64,000 nt of DNA from Micromonospora rifamycinica (GTDB lineage Bacteria > Actinomycetota > Actinomycetes > Mycobacteriales > Micromonosporaceae). Positions 25,335 through 33,984 of this stretch are shown piece by piece. The position numbers and the translations under genes were made by a program. The notes under the pieces were generated by a model. The model saw only the letters and a program-made list of their open reading frames with translations, was not told where the DNA came from and ran no database searches. Every line of letters starts with the position of its first letter. Positions within the stretch are counted from its first letter, which is position 1. The DNA lies in contig NZ_LT607752.1 of the NCBI RefSeq assembly GCF_900090265.1, positions 3,162,001 through 3,226,000 of the forward strand, given 5' to 3'.

Positions 25335-28300
25335 TTGACGGTACGAACATCGAGGAGCACACGCGTGCTCCTCTCGGTGATCGTCGCGGTGACGGCCCCG
25401 GTGGCCCTGGCGGGGACGGCCACCGCGGCCCCACCCACCGCGCTCGCGCCGCCCCCGGCGACCGCGACCGACCTGCCCGATCCGACGGCCCGCGGCCCCT
25501 TCGGTCACCGGGCCGTCCAGGAGGCCAAGTTCGGCCTCGCCGCCATCCAGGAACCCAACTCCGCCGGCGCCGACCCGACGGCCGGGACCGCGCAGGCCGC
25601 GGAGCGGATCGAGATCCGGGGCCAGCTCCACACCCCGGACTTCACCCGGCGCAGCACGCCGTCGCCGGTGCTCGTGCTGGTGCACGGCAACCATGGCTCG
25701 TGCGACTCCGGTCAGGACACCGCCCAGCTCACCTGCGCCCAGTTCAAGCACAACGAGAACGGCTACGCCTACCTGGCGGAAAACCTCGCCACCTGGGGTT
25801 ACACCACCTTCTCGGTGTCCCAGGACCAGCTGATGATGCGGCAGGACGGCAACAAGGGCAAAGGGATGCACAGCCGGCGGATGCTGATCGCCGCGACCCT
25901 GGACGCGCTGAGCGCGGCGAACCGCCCCGGCGGCCTGCCGGTCGACGAACACACCACTGTCGGCACCACCCTCGCCGGCCGCCTCGACCTGACCCGCATC
26001 GGCCTCATGGGACACTCCCGCGGTGGTGACGCGGTGTCCAGCTTCATCGACTACAACCGCATCCGCACCGACGGGCCGCGCTACCCGCTGCGCGGGGTGA
26101 TCTCGCTCGCCCCGGTGGACTACGAGCGCAAGGCCCCGTACGGGATGCCGTACCTGTCGATCCTGCCGATGTGCGACGGCGACGTCTCCAACCTCCAGGG
26201 CGCGCGGCTCTTCGAGCGCAGCCAGTACGTCAACCCGGGTGACCCGTTCCCCCGGATCCAGGTCGAGCACCTCGGCGCGATCCACAACTGGTACAACACC
26301 GTCTGGTACGCCGACGGCGGCGCGGACGGCCAGGCCAACAACGACGCGGCCTGCGGCAACTCCGCGCCGTTCGCGACGAACAACATCCACCCGCACAACC
26401 TGCGGCTCAGCGGCGCGGCCAGCTACACCGACCCGGCCCTGAACTACGCCATCGACAACTCCGACCCGCTGAACCCGGCCGTGAACACCAAGTTCTCCGG
26501 CGACCCGGCGCGGATGGGTGACCAGGAGAAGCTGGGCCTGGCGACGATGGCGGCGTTCTTCCGCCGCTACGTCGGCGGCGAGGGCGCGTTCCAGCCCTAC
26601 CTGACCGGCGAGCTGGCGAACACCCCCGGCGGGTTGCAGGTCCCGGCGTCGGCCTGCCCGACCAGCCCGTCCGGCACCGCGATCGGATGCGACGAGCGGG
26701 TCAACACCAGCTACTTCGCCGCCCCGCAGGAGCGGGTGGACGTGATCCGGCCCGAGGTGAACAACCCGCTCACCCGTAACGCCCTCGGCGGCACGCTGAC
26801 CGGCAGCGGCTTCGCCGACCCGTACGCGCAGGCCGCCGGGGTCACCCCGAAACCGGCGAGCACCCCCGGCGGGTACGACTGGTGCAACCCGGAGCCGCAG
26901 GACTTCGCGCCGGGGCAGCTCGGGAAGACGGGGCTGCCGACCGCCGCCAAGCCCTGCCCGCTGCCGGCGGCCGGCGCGCTCGGCGGGCAGAACGGCACCC
27001 GGGAGAACAGCCCGGTCAACCACTCCTACGGCCGCCAGCTCACCCTCGCCTGGGAGCCGGGCTCGGCCGCGTCGCTGACCGCCGCGATCCCGGCCGCGTC
27101 CGGTGACGTACGGCACCTCAAGGCGTTGGCGCTCAGCGCCGCCGTCAACTTCTTCGACACCCGCAACCCGGGTGCCGACAACCGGGGCGACAACACCCGG
27201 GACACCACCGTCGACGGCACCCCGGCCAACCCGGTGTGGCCGAACGAGAAGCCCACGTCGTACGACCCGGCCTCGACGACCCAGCGGTTCGTCATCGCGC
27301 TGCGGGACGCCGCCGGTCACGAGGGGACCGTCGACGCCGGGGATCCCCGCTGGGGCAACGCCCTGCACATGTCGACCGGCACGAACACCCCGAACACCCA
27401 CATCGTCCTGGACCAGATCCGGGTTCCGCTGGCCGAGTTCGCGGCGCAGGGCGTCGACGTCGGCGCGCTGGCGAAGCTGGAACTCCGGTTCGGGGTGGGC
27501 GACCTGCCGAAGTCCGGTTCGATCGAGCTGGCCGACGTACGCTTCCAGGAATCCGACGCGGGGGCGTCCCTGTTGTCCGACGGCGACCGGGCCGACGGCG
27601 CGGGTCACGGCCCGTCCGCCCTCGGCGGCCCCGACCCGGCGACCTATCTGGCCGGCTACGACAACACCCCGGGCAACGTCGCGCTCGTCGACCCGGTGGC
27701 CAACCCGCAGGGCAACACCACCTGGACGGTCGACGACGACCGGAAGCAGTGCCCGACGGCCGACTTCGCCTCGATCCAGCGTGCCGTCGACTTCGCCTCG
27801 CCGTGGGACACCATCGTGGTGTGCGCGGGTGTCTACCAGGAGTCGTCGACGCCGGTGAACCATGCGTCCAACCCGGTGCAGACCGGGGCGCGCAACGGCC
27901 TGACCGTCACCAAGCCGCTGAAGATCAAGGGGGCCGGTGCGGACAAGGTGACCATCATGCCCGACCCGTCGCTGGGCGACCTGGCCGGCGACCAGCCGTA
28001 CCTACGCGACGGCGGCGGCAACGTGATCACCGTGTCCCGGCAGTCGCTCGGCTCGACCGACACCAACGAGATGTTCCTCGACCTGTCGGGGGTGACGGTC
28101 ACCTCCGGTGAGGTCTGGGCCGAGGCGGGCATCGCCTTCTTCGGCGCGGCCGGCCGGGTGGCGGACAGCATCGTCGGCCCGCTGCGGACGGCGAGCACCG
28201 ACGAGGAACTGGCCGCCCACCCGCACGGCTGGGGCATCGTCAAGACCGGCATCATCCGGGGGGCGGGCACCGGCACCGTCGAGAGCGAGGTGACCGTCAC

Positions 28301-29453
28301 CGGCAGCGTGGTCCGGGGCTACCAGTCCGGCGGCATCCTCTTCGACGGCGCGCGGGGCCGCGACGGCACCCCCGAGACCACCGTCCGCTCCGGCATCCGC
28401 CAGCACGGGTACGTGACCGACACCGTGGTCACCGGCGAGCCGAACAGCCGGTTCCCGCAGACCGGCATCGCCTACACCAGCGGGACGACCGGTTTCGTGA
28501 ACACCAGCCGGGTCACCGGGAACTACTACCGGCCCGCCCCTTCCCGGTCGTACGGCATCCTGCTCACCGATGCCGGCACCGAGACGGCCGGCGCGCTCAC
28601 CGGCACCCGCAACGTGCTCACCGGCAACGGGTTCGCCGTCTACAACGCCAACGCCGACAACACCGCGGTACGCGAGGGCGCCCCGTTCGCGTTGACCGGC
28701 AGTTACCTCGGCAGCGGGCCACCGGTGCCGGGCGGCCCGGCGGTCCCGGACACCGGCGTCGAGGCCATCTCCGGGGTGGACGGCACCGGCAGCGCCACGG
28801 TCAGCGTCACCAAGCGCCGCCCGACCCCGCCACCGGCGGTGCCGACCGCAGTGGGTCGGGTCGCCGACGCCGCCCCCTCGGCCGAGCTGGCCGACCCGGG
28901 ACGTGGCGCGGTGTTCCGGGTCGGGTCGACGGTGCACCCGCTGGTCCGGGGCACCGACGACTTCGCCGTCGCCTCGGCGAGCCTGTTCGTCAACGGCACC
29001 CTGGTCGGCACCAGCACCACCGCCCCCTACCTGTTCGACTGGACGCCGACGGCGAAGGACGCCGGTAGGCAGGTCAGGTTCCAGGCGATGGTGGTCGACT
29101 CGTCCGGGCAGTCGACGCTGTCCAAGCCGGTCATCGGCACGGTCGACCCGGCAACCCCGGCCCCGACCGTACGGATCGACTCGGTCGAGACCAGCCCCAC
29201 CTCGGGGACGGCGACGCTCACCGCGACGGTGAACACCGCCGGCACCCTCACCCTCACCGGTGACAAGGTGGTGGCGGTCACCCGGCAGGTGGCGAAGGCG
29301 AACACCGTCACGGTGACCGTGACGGTCGCCCCCGCGTACCGGCAGACCCTGGTCAGGACGGGTCGGCTCGACGTGACGCTCACTGTCGGATTCGGCAACG
29401 CGGCCGGGCAGAGCCCGGGTGAGACGGTGCAGGTGACCCTGGTCAGATCGTGA
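25335..29453 (+). CDS. Secreted alpha/beta-hydrolase fused to a parallel beta-helix and Ig-like domain
   Basis: A 1,372-residue exported protein. A Sec signal peptide (residues ~1-32, ending TATA-APP) is followed by an alpha/beta-hydrolase with oxyanion segment VLVLVHGNHG and nucleophile elbow GHSRGG (~residue 227). A middle region (~580-760) has a beta-sandwich look. From ~807 (TADFASIQRAVDFA, DTIVVCAGVYQES) a right-handed parallel beta-helix of the pectate-lyase-like type begins, then an Ig-like domain (~1185-1280). The TTG start is backed by GAGGAG 6 bases upstream. A probable extracellular esterase or glycan-active enzyme; substrate unknown. Confidence 0.85.
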   Translation: MTVRTSRSTRVLLSVIVAVTAPVALAGTATAAPPTALAPPPATATDLPDPTARGPFGHRAVQEAKFGLAAIQEPNSAGADPTAGTAQAAERIEIRGQLHTPDFTRRSTPSPVLVLVHGNHGSCDSGQDTAQLTCAQFKHNENGYAYLAENLATWGYTTFSVSQDQLMMRQDGNKGKGMHSRRMLIAATLDALSAANRPGGLPVDEHTTVGTTLAGRLDLTRIGLMGHSRGGDAVSSFIDYNRIRTDGPRYPLRGVISLAPVDYERKAPYGMPYLSILPMCDGDVSNLQGARLFERSQYVNPGDPFPRIQVEHLGAIHNWYNTVWYADGGADGQANNDAACGNSAPFATNNIHPHNLRLSGAASYTDPALNYAIDNSDPLNPAVNTKFSGDPARMGDQEKLGLATMAAFFRRYVGGEGAFQPYLTGELANTPGGLQVPASACPTSPSGTAIGCDERVNTSYFAAPQERVDVIRPEVNNPLTRNALGGTLTGSGFADPYAQAAGVTPKPASTPGGYDWCNPEPQDFAPGQLGKTGLPTAAKPCPLPAAGALGGQNGTRENSPVNHSYGRQLTLAWEPGSAASLTAAIPAASGDVRHLKALALSAAVNFFDTRNPGADNRGDNTRDTTVDGTPANPVWPNEKPTSYDPASTTQRFVIALRDAAGHEGTVDAGDPRWGNALHMSTGTNTPNTHIVLDQIRVPLAEFAAQGVDVGALAKLELRFGVGDLPKSGSIELADVRFQESDAGASLLSDGDRADGAGHGPSALGGPDPATYLAGYDNTPGNVALVDPVANPQGNTTWTVDDDRKQCPTADFASIQRAVDFASPWDTIVVCAGVYQESSTPVNHASNPVQTGARNGLTVTKPLKIKGAGADKVTIMPDPSLGDLAGDQPYLRDGGGNVITVSRQSLGSTDTNEMFLDLSGVTVTSGEVWAEAGIAFFGAAGRVADSIVGPLRTASTDEELAAHPHGWGIVKTGIIRGAGTGTVESEVTVTGSVVRGYQSGGILFDGARGRDGTPETTVRSGIRQHGYVTDTVVTGEPNSRFPQTGIAYTSGTTGFVNTSRVTGNYYRPAPSRSYGILLTDAGTETAGALTGTRNVLTGNGFAVYNANADNTAVREGAPFALTGSYLGSGPPVPGGPAVPDTGVEAISGVDGTGSATVSVTKRRPTPPPAVPTAVGRVADAAPSAELADPGRGAVFRVGSTVHPLVRGTDDFAVASASLFVNGTLVGTSTTAPYLFDWTPTAKDAGRQVRFQAMVVDSSGQSTLSKPVIGTVDPATPAPTVRIDSVETSPTSGTATLTATVNTAGTLTLTGDKVVAVTRQVAKANTVTVTVTVAPAYRQTLVRTGRLDVTLTVGFGNAAGQSPGETVQVTLVRS

Positions 29454-29463
29454 CGACCCGGCG

Positions 29464-29499
29464 CTGAGGGGAGGGGTCCGCCGGGATCCCTCCCCTCAG
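29464..29499 (+). terminator. Strong hairpin after the secreted hydrolase gene
   Basis: A perfect 12-base stem, CTGAGGGGAGGG (29464-29475) with CCCTCCCCTCAG (29488-29499), loop of 12 bases, 11 bases after the stop codon at 29453. Likely terminates the long secreted-hydrolase transcript. No T-run follows, as is common in actinobacteria. The rest of 29454-29747 holds no gene that I can see. Confidence 0.7.
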
Positions 29500-29747
29500 T
29501 ACGTGCACCACCGAACCGGGTCTGTCGGCTAGCCGATCGAACCGACGATCTGGCATCCCCTTTGTGGATCATACGTACGTCCCGCGAGCGACGCCCTGCG
29601 GTGCCGGGCCGCTCGACGCGGTACGCAACCGGCGCTGGGTCGTCGCCGTCATGCGGGGTGACCAGCGCCGCCCCGTCCGTCTGCACCGGTCCGGCCTCGC
29701 GCCTGGTCAGCGGTCGGCTGATCCGCACGGCCAGGAACGGAGTAACG

Positions 29748-30461
29748 ATGGACGCGGACGAGCACAGCGACGCCCCTTCCAACGCGATAGCCCGCCACTT
29801 CCAGAACCTGACCGTGAAGGTCATCCAGGATGGCGTCGGCCCGATCACCGGGTCGGTCCCCTACGCGGAGGCCCGCCTCAGCAAGGCCATGTCGGCCGCA
29901 GGGGATCCGATCATCGACTCCGACGGCACGCCCCTGCGTGAGCACGCGAGCGAAGCGGCGATCGAGCGGGTGATCGATCGACTGATCAAGGAGTCGGTGG
30001 CTGCGGCGTCCACCAACGGCTTCGTCACCGGTCTGGGCGGTTTCGTGGCCATGCCCGTGACCCTCCCCGCGAACATCGCCGGGTCGCTGGTGATCAACGC
30101 ACGACTCGTCGGATCGATCGCTTACCTGCGGGGTTATGACATCTCGGATCCGCACTTCCAGACCTTCATCGTTCTCACCACGGCAGGCGGAACGCTGGCG
30201 GGCTCGCTCCAGGGGGTGGGAGTCAAGGTGGGGGCGAAGTTGACCGCCCAGATGATCAGAACGATCCCGATCGCCGTCATCCGGAAGATCAACCAACGGG
30301 TCGGCTTCATGCTTCTCGCCAAGTACGGGACACAGCGTTCGGCCATCACCCTGGCAAAGGGCATCCCGATCGCGGGGGGCCTCGTCGGTGCCGGGATGGA
30401 TGCCGCCCTCACCGCTCTGGTGGGCCGCACGGCCAAGGCCAACTTCCCGGCATCCATCTGA
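29748..30461 (+). CDS. EcsC-family-like protein
   Basis: A 237-residue protein resembling the EcsC family: a helical N-terminal part followed by glycine-rich, moderately hydrophobic helices (STNGFVTGLGGFVAMPVTLPANIAGSLVINARLVGSIAYLRG is the most typical stretch, ~85-127) and a hydrophobic C-terminal helix with GIPIAGGLVGAGMD. EcsC proteins sit at or in the membrane and their role is unclear. ATG 29748 has GGAG 5 bases upstream. It is the last ordinary gene before the mobile-element debris. Confidence 0.75.
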   Translation: MDADEHSDAPSNAIARHFQNLTVKVIQDGVGPITGSVPYAEARLSKAMSAAGDPIIDSDGTPLREHASEAAIERVIDRLIKESVAAASTNGFVTGLGGFVAMPVTLPANIAGSLVINARLVGSIAYLRGYDISDPHFQTFIVLTTAGGTLAGSLQGVGVKVGAKLTAQMIRTIPIAVIRKINQRVGFMLLAKYGTQRSAITLAKGIPIAGGLVGAGMDAALTALVGRTAKANFPASI

Positions 30462-30523
30462 CCCGCCGGGGTACGGCGTGACCAGGCCGACGAGACGAAC
30501 GCGCCGACACCTAGGCCCGCGAC

Positions 30524-30787
30524 ATGCTACGCACCTCCCTGGAGATCATCCGCAAGCCCGCCGACCAGCAAGAGTTCGTCGTACACCGCCGCCGCTGGGT
30601 GGTGGATCGAACCCTTGCCTGGCCCACCACCTACCGCCGCCGCCTGGCCCGCGACTACGAAACCCAACCGGCCACCTCGCAAGGCATCATCCGCTGGGCC
30701 GCGACCGCCGGCATGCTCGGCCGCCTCACCCGAGGCGCCGAGCATGCCACCCGCCAACAACGCCGCGCTCTCAACAAATCCGACTGA
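30524..30787 (+). pseudogene. IS5-family transposase remnant (C-terminal fragment)
   Basis: Eighty-seven codons match the C-terminal tail of IS5-type DDE transposases: the segment with the final catalytic Glu would be FVVHRRRWVVDRTLAWPTTYRRRLARDYE, followed by the helix SQGIIRWAATAGMLGRL. The catalytic Asp residues and the N-terminal two thirds are missing, so this is a dead fragment. It marks the left side of a region of different base composition. Confidence 0.8.
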
Positions 30788-31010
30788 CAGACATGCGAAA
30801 CGCTCACTCAGGAACGTCGACCCACCTAACCCTCATTTTTCGGCACCCTCCACAGCACCTGGGCCTGAACGAACTCCTCGACCATGAAGGCGGACCTGAA
30901 CGAATCCTTGATGGCGGACCATTCCCCCTGCCCGACGCCCTCTTCCCCCCGAGTGTCGGATGTCCGACAAAAAATGCAGATCGGGACGCTTGCGCCGGAC
31001 CGCATCAGAC

Positions 31011-31038
31011 AACCTCAGATCGTTACAATTTTGAGGTT
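31011..31038. promoter_or_regulatory. Candidate promoter and operator dyad of the toxin operon
   Basis: A perfect inverted repeat, AACCTCA (31011-31017) and TGAGGTT (31032-31038), brackets TACAAT (31024-31029), a good -10 hexamer, 49 bases before the TTG start of the toxin gene at 31087. A regulator binding the dyad would block RNA polymerase, as in autoregulated toxin operons. No matching -35 hexamer is visible. A second small palindrome, TGTCGGA-TG-TCCGACA, lies upstream at 30954-30969. Nothing else in 30788-31086 looks like a gene. Confidence 0.45.
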
Positions 31039-31086
31039 TGCGCTGCGCCCCTCTAGCACCTTGGTTCGATCGGAGCCATACTGACC

Positions 31087-31317
31087 TTGACGTATACACC
31101 CCTACCCAGACCCTGCATTGTAGATGATCTAGAAAACCTGGGGGCACGCAAGGGAGTCCGTCGTTGGCGGGATCGCGCCGGACGCATTTACACCTACGAT
31201 GGTCAACACTGCGAACTAGAGGTCTTCAACTCCCGCGGTCGGCACATAGGTGTCGCGGATGTATACACTGGAGAGTTTATCAAGCCCGCAGTTAGAGGAA
31301 GGAAGATCGATGTTTAA
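31087..31317 (+). CDS. Free-standing colicin E3-type ribonuclease domain (toxin)
   Basis: A 76-residue protein whose residues ~22-76 line up with the C-terminal rRNase domain of colicin E3 and related pyocins, which cut 16S rRNA at the decoding site. The catalytic set is present: Asp38, His41 and Glu45 in YDGQHCELE keep the D-x2-H-x3-E spacing of colicin E3 Asp510/His513/Glu517, and Arg72 falls where Arg545 lies. There is no receptor-binding or translocation domain and no signal peptide, so it probably acts inside the producing cell. TTG 31087 is the only usable start after the in-frame stop at 31054; GGAG lies 11 bases upstream. Its stop overlaps the next start by 8 bases. Confidence 0.82.
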   Translation: MTYTPLPRPCIVDDLENLGARKGVRRWRDRAGRIYTYDGQHCELEVFNSRGRHIGVADVYTGEFIKPAVRGRKIDV

Positions 31318-31687
31318 GCTTATCCAGAGAAAGCGATCCGACGATCGGTCCAACTTCATCGACGACGTGCTGCGGGGAAAGGCAACTCTCGACCAGATCG
31401 ACGACTACATCGATCGGTGGCATGACGCGCCCGATGGCTCCCCTGCCGCATCCGTGGAGCTCCACGAGTTCCTGGGCATGACGTGGGAAGAATATCGCCT
31501 CTGGGGCGAGCGTCCTGAATCTCTTCGTTTCACCGTGGCCGCCCGTCGGGCGAACAAACCGGTATCGGATATCCTCCGTTCAGACCGGGCACTAGGCGCA
31601 GCCGCACGGTCAAGCAGCAAGACCGATGCTGAGCTGGTACTCACCTGGCTGAAGTCCCGGGGGCGGATCGGAAAAATCGCAGACTGA
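31310..31687 (+). CDS. Small partner protein of the toxin operon (possible antitoxin)
   Basis: A 125-residue acidic-basic soluble protein. The first half contains FIDDVLRGKATLDQIDDYIDRW and LHEFLGMTWEEYRLWGE, a pattern I associate with small proteins beside toxins or ImmA/IrrE genes, though I cannot name the family surely. ATG 31310 overlaps the toxin's stop by 8 bases behind a strong AGGAAGGA, so synthesis is coupled to the toxin. Its place between toxin and protease suggests an immunity/antitoxin or adaptor role. No helix-turn-helix is obvious, so the DNA-binding partner is unclear. Confidence 0.75.
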   Translation: MFKLIQRKRSDDRSNFIDDVLRGKATLDQIDDYIDRWHDAPDGSPAASVELHEFLGMTWEEYRLWGERPESLRFTVAARRANKPVSDILRSDRALGAAARSSSKTDAELVLTWLKSRGRIGKIAD

Positions 31688-31689
31688 TA

Positions 31690-32709
31690 ATGGAAGAAAG
31701 TGAACTCGGACTTTGGTCCACCCGAAGCCCTGACGAGCCCGCACGATCTCTGGCCTCAACCATGGTTGAGCGATACGATCTGGTTCCTCCGGTCAACATC
31801 AAGGCACTCCTACGTGACTGCGCAGATCTCTACTTTGAGGGCTGGCCGTTCACTGGCTGCGACGCCCTAGTCCACGGTCTACACCTGCCCCGGCCGCAGG
31901 TATTCGTGCGCAACGGACTACCTCCACGCCGGGAAAGACTCACTCTCGCCCACGAGTACGGCCATATCAAGATGGGCTGGCACTACGGGACAGTGGGATG
32001 CCAGGCTGTCCCGAGCGAGGTGGCCATCGAAGCGGCCGAAGGAATTCCTGGCCCGACACATGACGCCGATGACCAGGAGCGCGAAGCGACCCGCTTCGCC
32101 AGTTATCTCCTCATCCCGGACCGCCACCTAGTGCCATTGATCAACAACGCCGACATGGGTCTCATCCTCGACGGACTGGACCGCACAGGCGTCTCTGCGG
32201 ATGCTGCATTCATGCGGCTGAGAGACCTCCTTCAGCCCGGCTTCCTGTTCACCTTTGAGGTGAAGTCCGACCGACGTTTCTACACCTCGCCAGGAACTGT
32301 CATGCCGACATCCTCCAGCCGACTCCGGATATCGAGCCTAAGAGAGGCGTCAGCTGACTCAGGTACGGCTTATGTCGGTGGGCGGCGTGTCGATTGGTTC
32401 CGGCTGACAGATTTCGCAGCATTCGAGCCTGCGCCCGGGTCGCAATCGGCAACTGAACTGCTTCGTTCCGCCATAAATTCGCACGAAAATGACCCGGAGT
32501 TCCAACAAAAGCTGCTTCTCAGCATAAACGGAGTAGTCGGGGGCAGCCTTTCCGCAGAACGCGCCCGGCACCCTGAACAGGCGCTGGCGCTACTTCGTCA
32601 CAAGTTCGACAGCAAGCCGGAGTTTCAGGAGATCGTCAATGACCCCAGCTTCGACCTGTACCTGAGGCGCAAGGTGGAGGAGTGGGCCGTCAAGCGAGGA
32701 ATTCTCTGA
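31690..32709 (+). CDS. ImmA/IrrE-family metallopeptidase with C-terminal extension
   Basis: A 339-residue protein. Residues ~25-185 form an ImmA/IrrE (COG2856, M78) domain with the zinc-binding HEYGH motif (LTLAHEYGHIKMG) and the downstream Glu-rich helix (QEREATRFASYLLIP). Such proteases cleave repressors or antitoxins to trigger a response. A further ~150 residues of unknown fold follow, longer than in typical family members. The gene starts 2 bases after the partner gene's stop and completes a three-gene operon. By analogy it may degrade the partner and release the toxin, or sense a signal. Confidence 0.85.
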   Translation: MEESELGLWSTRSPDEPARSLASTMVERYDLVPPVNIKALLRDCADLYFEGWPFTGCDALVHGLHLPRPQVFVRNGLPPRRERLTLAHEYGHIKMGWHYGTVGCQAVPSEVAIEAAEGIPGPTHDADDQEREATRFASYLLIPDRHLVPLINNADMGLILDGLDRTGVSADAAFMRLRDLLQPGFLFTFEVKSDRRFYTSPGTVMPTSSSRLRISSLREASADSGTAYVGGRRVDWFRLTDFAAFEPAPGSQSATELLRSAINSHENDPEFQQKLLLSINGVVGGSLSAERARHPEQALALLRHKFDSKPEFQEIVNDPSFDLYLRRKVEEWAVKRGIL

Positions 32710-32745
32710 GCGAGTCTTCCGCCATCGGACCAAGGTGGCCGGCTG

Positions 32746-32946
32746 TCAGCTCGTGGTGTCGGTCTTGAGGCCGGTCAGGAAGCTGACCCAGGAGTGGCCG
32801 TCGAAGGCGAGCACCGGGCCGCTGCGGTCCTTGGTGTCGCGGACGTCCACCGCGCCACCGACGAACCGCACCTCGACGCAGGCCGCGTTGTCGGAGCTGC
32901 GGGAGGACTTGAACCAGCCACGATCGGGGGTGGGGAGAGCGGCCAT
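32746..32946 (-). CDS. DUF397 protein
   Basis: A 66-residue DUF397 protein, an actinobacterial family recognisable by FKSSRSSDNAACVEVRF and VRDTKDRSGPVLAF. These are almost always paired with XRE/DUF5753 regulators and several such pairs influence development and antibiotic production. The start ATG 32946 shares its A with the stop of the upstream regulator (TGATG), so the pair is coupled and probably works as an antitoxin-like or regulator-inhibitor pair. Confidence 0.92.
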   Translation of the reverse strand: MAALPTPDRGWFKSSRSSDNAACVEVRFVGGAVDVRDTKDRSGPVLAFDGHSWVSFLTGLKTDTTS

Positions 32947-33845
32947 CACGTCATCTCCTTGGCGATCCGCCGGATCAGCACCAGCGACTCCGCCGAGCTT
33001 AACGCCCGTTCCCGCGCCTCGGCGAAGGTGACGACGTAGTCCGCGACCCGGCTGGACTGGTCGATGATGTCGCTGGAGGTCAGCACCTCCTGCCAGACCA
33101 GGTCGGCCAGCCGGGGAGACGGGAACGACAGGATCTGGAATGGGCCGCCGAGCGCGGGATGCGCCCCGGCGGTAAAAGGCATCACCCGGATCTCGAACTG
33201 TTCCGGGCGTTCGGTCAGCAGCCGGTCGAGGTGGTCGAGCTGGGCGCGCATCACCTCCCGGCCGCCCACCTGCTGCCGCAGCGCGCCCTCGGCGATCACG
33301 GAGGTCAGCCGCAGCGGATGGTCACCGTCGAGCCGCCGCTGCCGCGCCATCCGCACGGCGACCCGCCGATCCATCTCCGTCAGCCGCACGTAGGTGTTGC
33401 CACCCCGGATCACCGCGCGGGCGTACTCCTCGGTCTGCAACAGCCCGTGCAGGAGTTCGTTGTGGTAACTGCGGACATGCTCCGCGCCCGCCTCGTAGCC
33501 GAGGAAGCGCAGGAAGTCGGCCGGGAAGAGCTGCGAGTACTGGTGCCACCAGGCCCGCTGCATGGCCGCGACCCGCAACCCCTCCAGCTCGGCGGCATCG
33601 GCGGGGTCGATCTCGTAGGCCGCGACGAGCTGGGCCAGCCGTTCGCCCGGCAGCTTGACCCGCCCGGCCTCCACCCCCGAGATGTACGCCTGCGTGATGC
33701 CGCTGGCACGACCTGCCGCCACCGCCGTCATCCCCACCTCCTCACGCCGCTCCCGCAGCCGGAGCCCCAGCTCCCACGCCTGCACGGTGGGCGACACGAG
33801 TGGTGCGGTCGACTTGCGGCGCGTCCTCGACGTGTTGGGTGTCAT
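32946..33845 (-). CDS. XRE-family regulator with DUF5753 domain
   Basis: A 299-residue regulator. Residues ~25-85 are an XRE helix-turn-helix (LGLRLRERREEVGMTAVAAGRASGI, then ISGVEAGRVKLPGERL); residues ~110-290 are the DUF5753 effector domain (HNELLHGLLQTEEYARAVI, EGALRQQVGG, VMPFTAGAHPALGGPF). These are abundant in streptomycetes and relatives and pair with small DUF397 partners, as here. ATG 33845 begins the conserved part; the frame extends further upstream without domain content. Confidence 0.93.
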   Translation of the reverse strand: MTPNTSRTRRKSTAPLVSPTVQAWELGLRLRERREEVGMTAVAAGRASGITQAYISGVEAGRVKLPGERLAQLVAAYEIDPADAAELEGLRVAAMQRAWWHQYSQLFPADFLRFLGYEAGAEHVRSYHNELLHGLLQTEEYARAVIRGGNTYVRLTEMDRRVAVRMARQRRLDGDHPLRLTSVIAEGALRQQVGGREVMRAQLDHLDRLLTERPEQFEIRVMPFTAGAHPALGGPFQILSFPSPRLADLVWQEVLTSSDIIDQSSRVADYVVTFAEARERALSSAESLVLIRRIAKEMT

Positions 33846-33984
33846 CACTGTCCCGTCCTGTCCCTGTCGCGGCTGTCTCGCCGACCATGCTAGAGCGAAA
33901 CGCCGAGCGCCGTCTACTTGATATAAACGCCAGCATCGGCAATGCTGCCTGCTACGAGCTTCGCACCGCAGACGAGGAGGCAGC

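Noticed and set aside
25311..27863. An 850-codon open frame on the minus strand opposite the secreted hydrolase gene
   Set aside because: Low-complexity Arg/Val/Gly sequence with no motif; the plus-strand protein has signal peptide and catalytic motifs.
30954..30969. Hairpin TGTCGGA-TG-TCCGACA as a terminator
   Set aside because: No gene ends close by on the plus strand and A residues, not T, follow; it is better viewed as a possible binding site.
30884..31084. 66-codon frame just upstream of the toxin gene
   Set aside because: No ribosome site, no recognisable motif, codon use not biased to G/C at third positions, and it covers the candidate promoter and operator.
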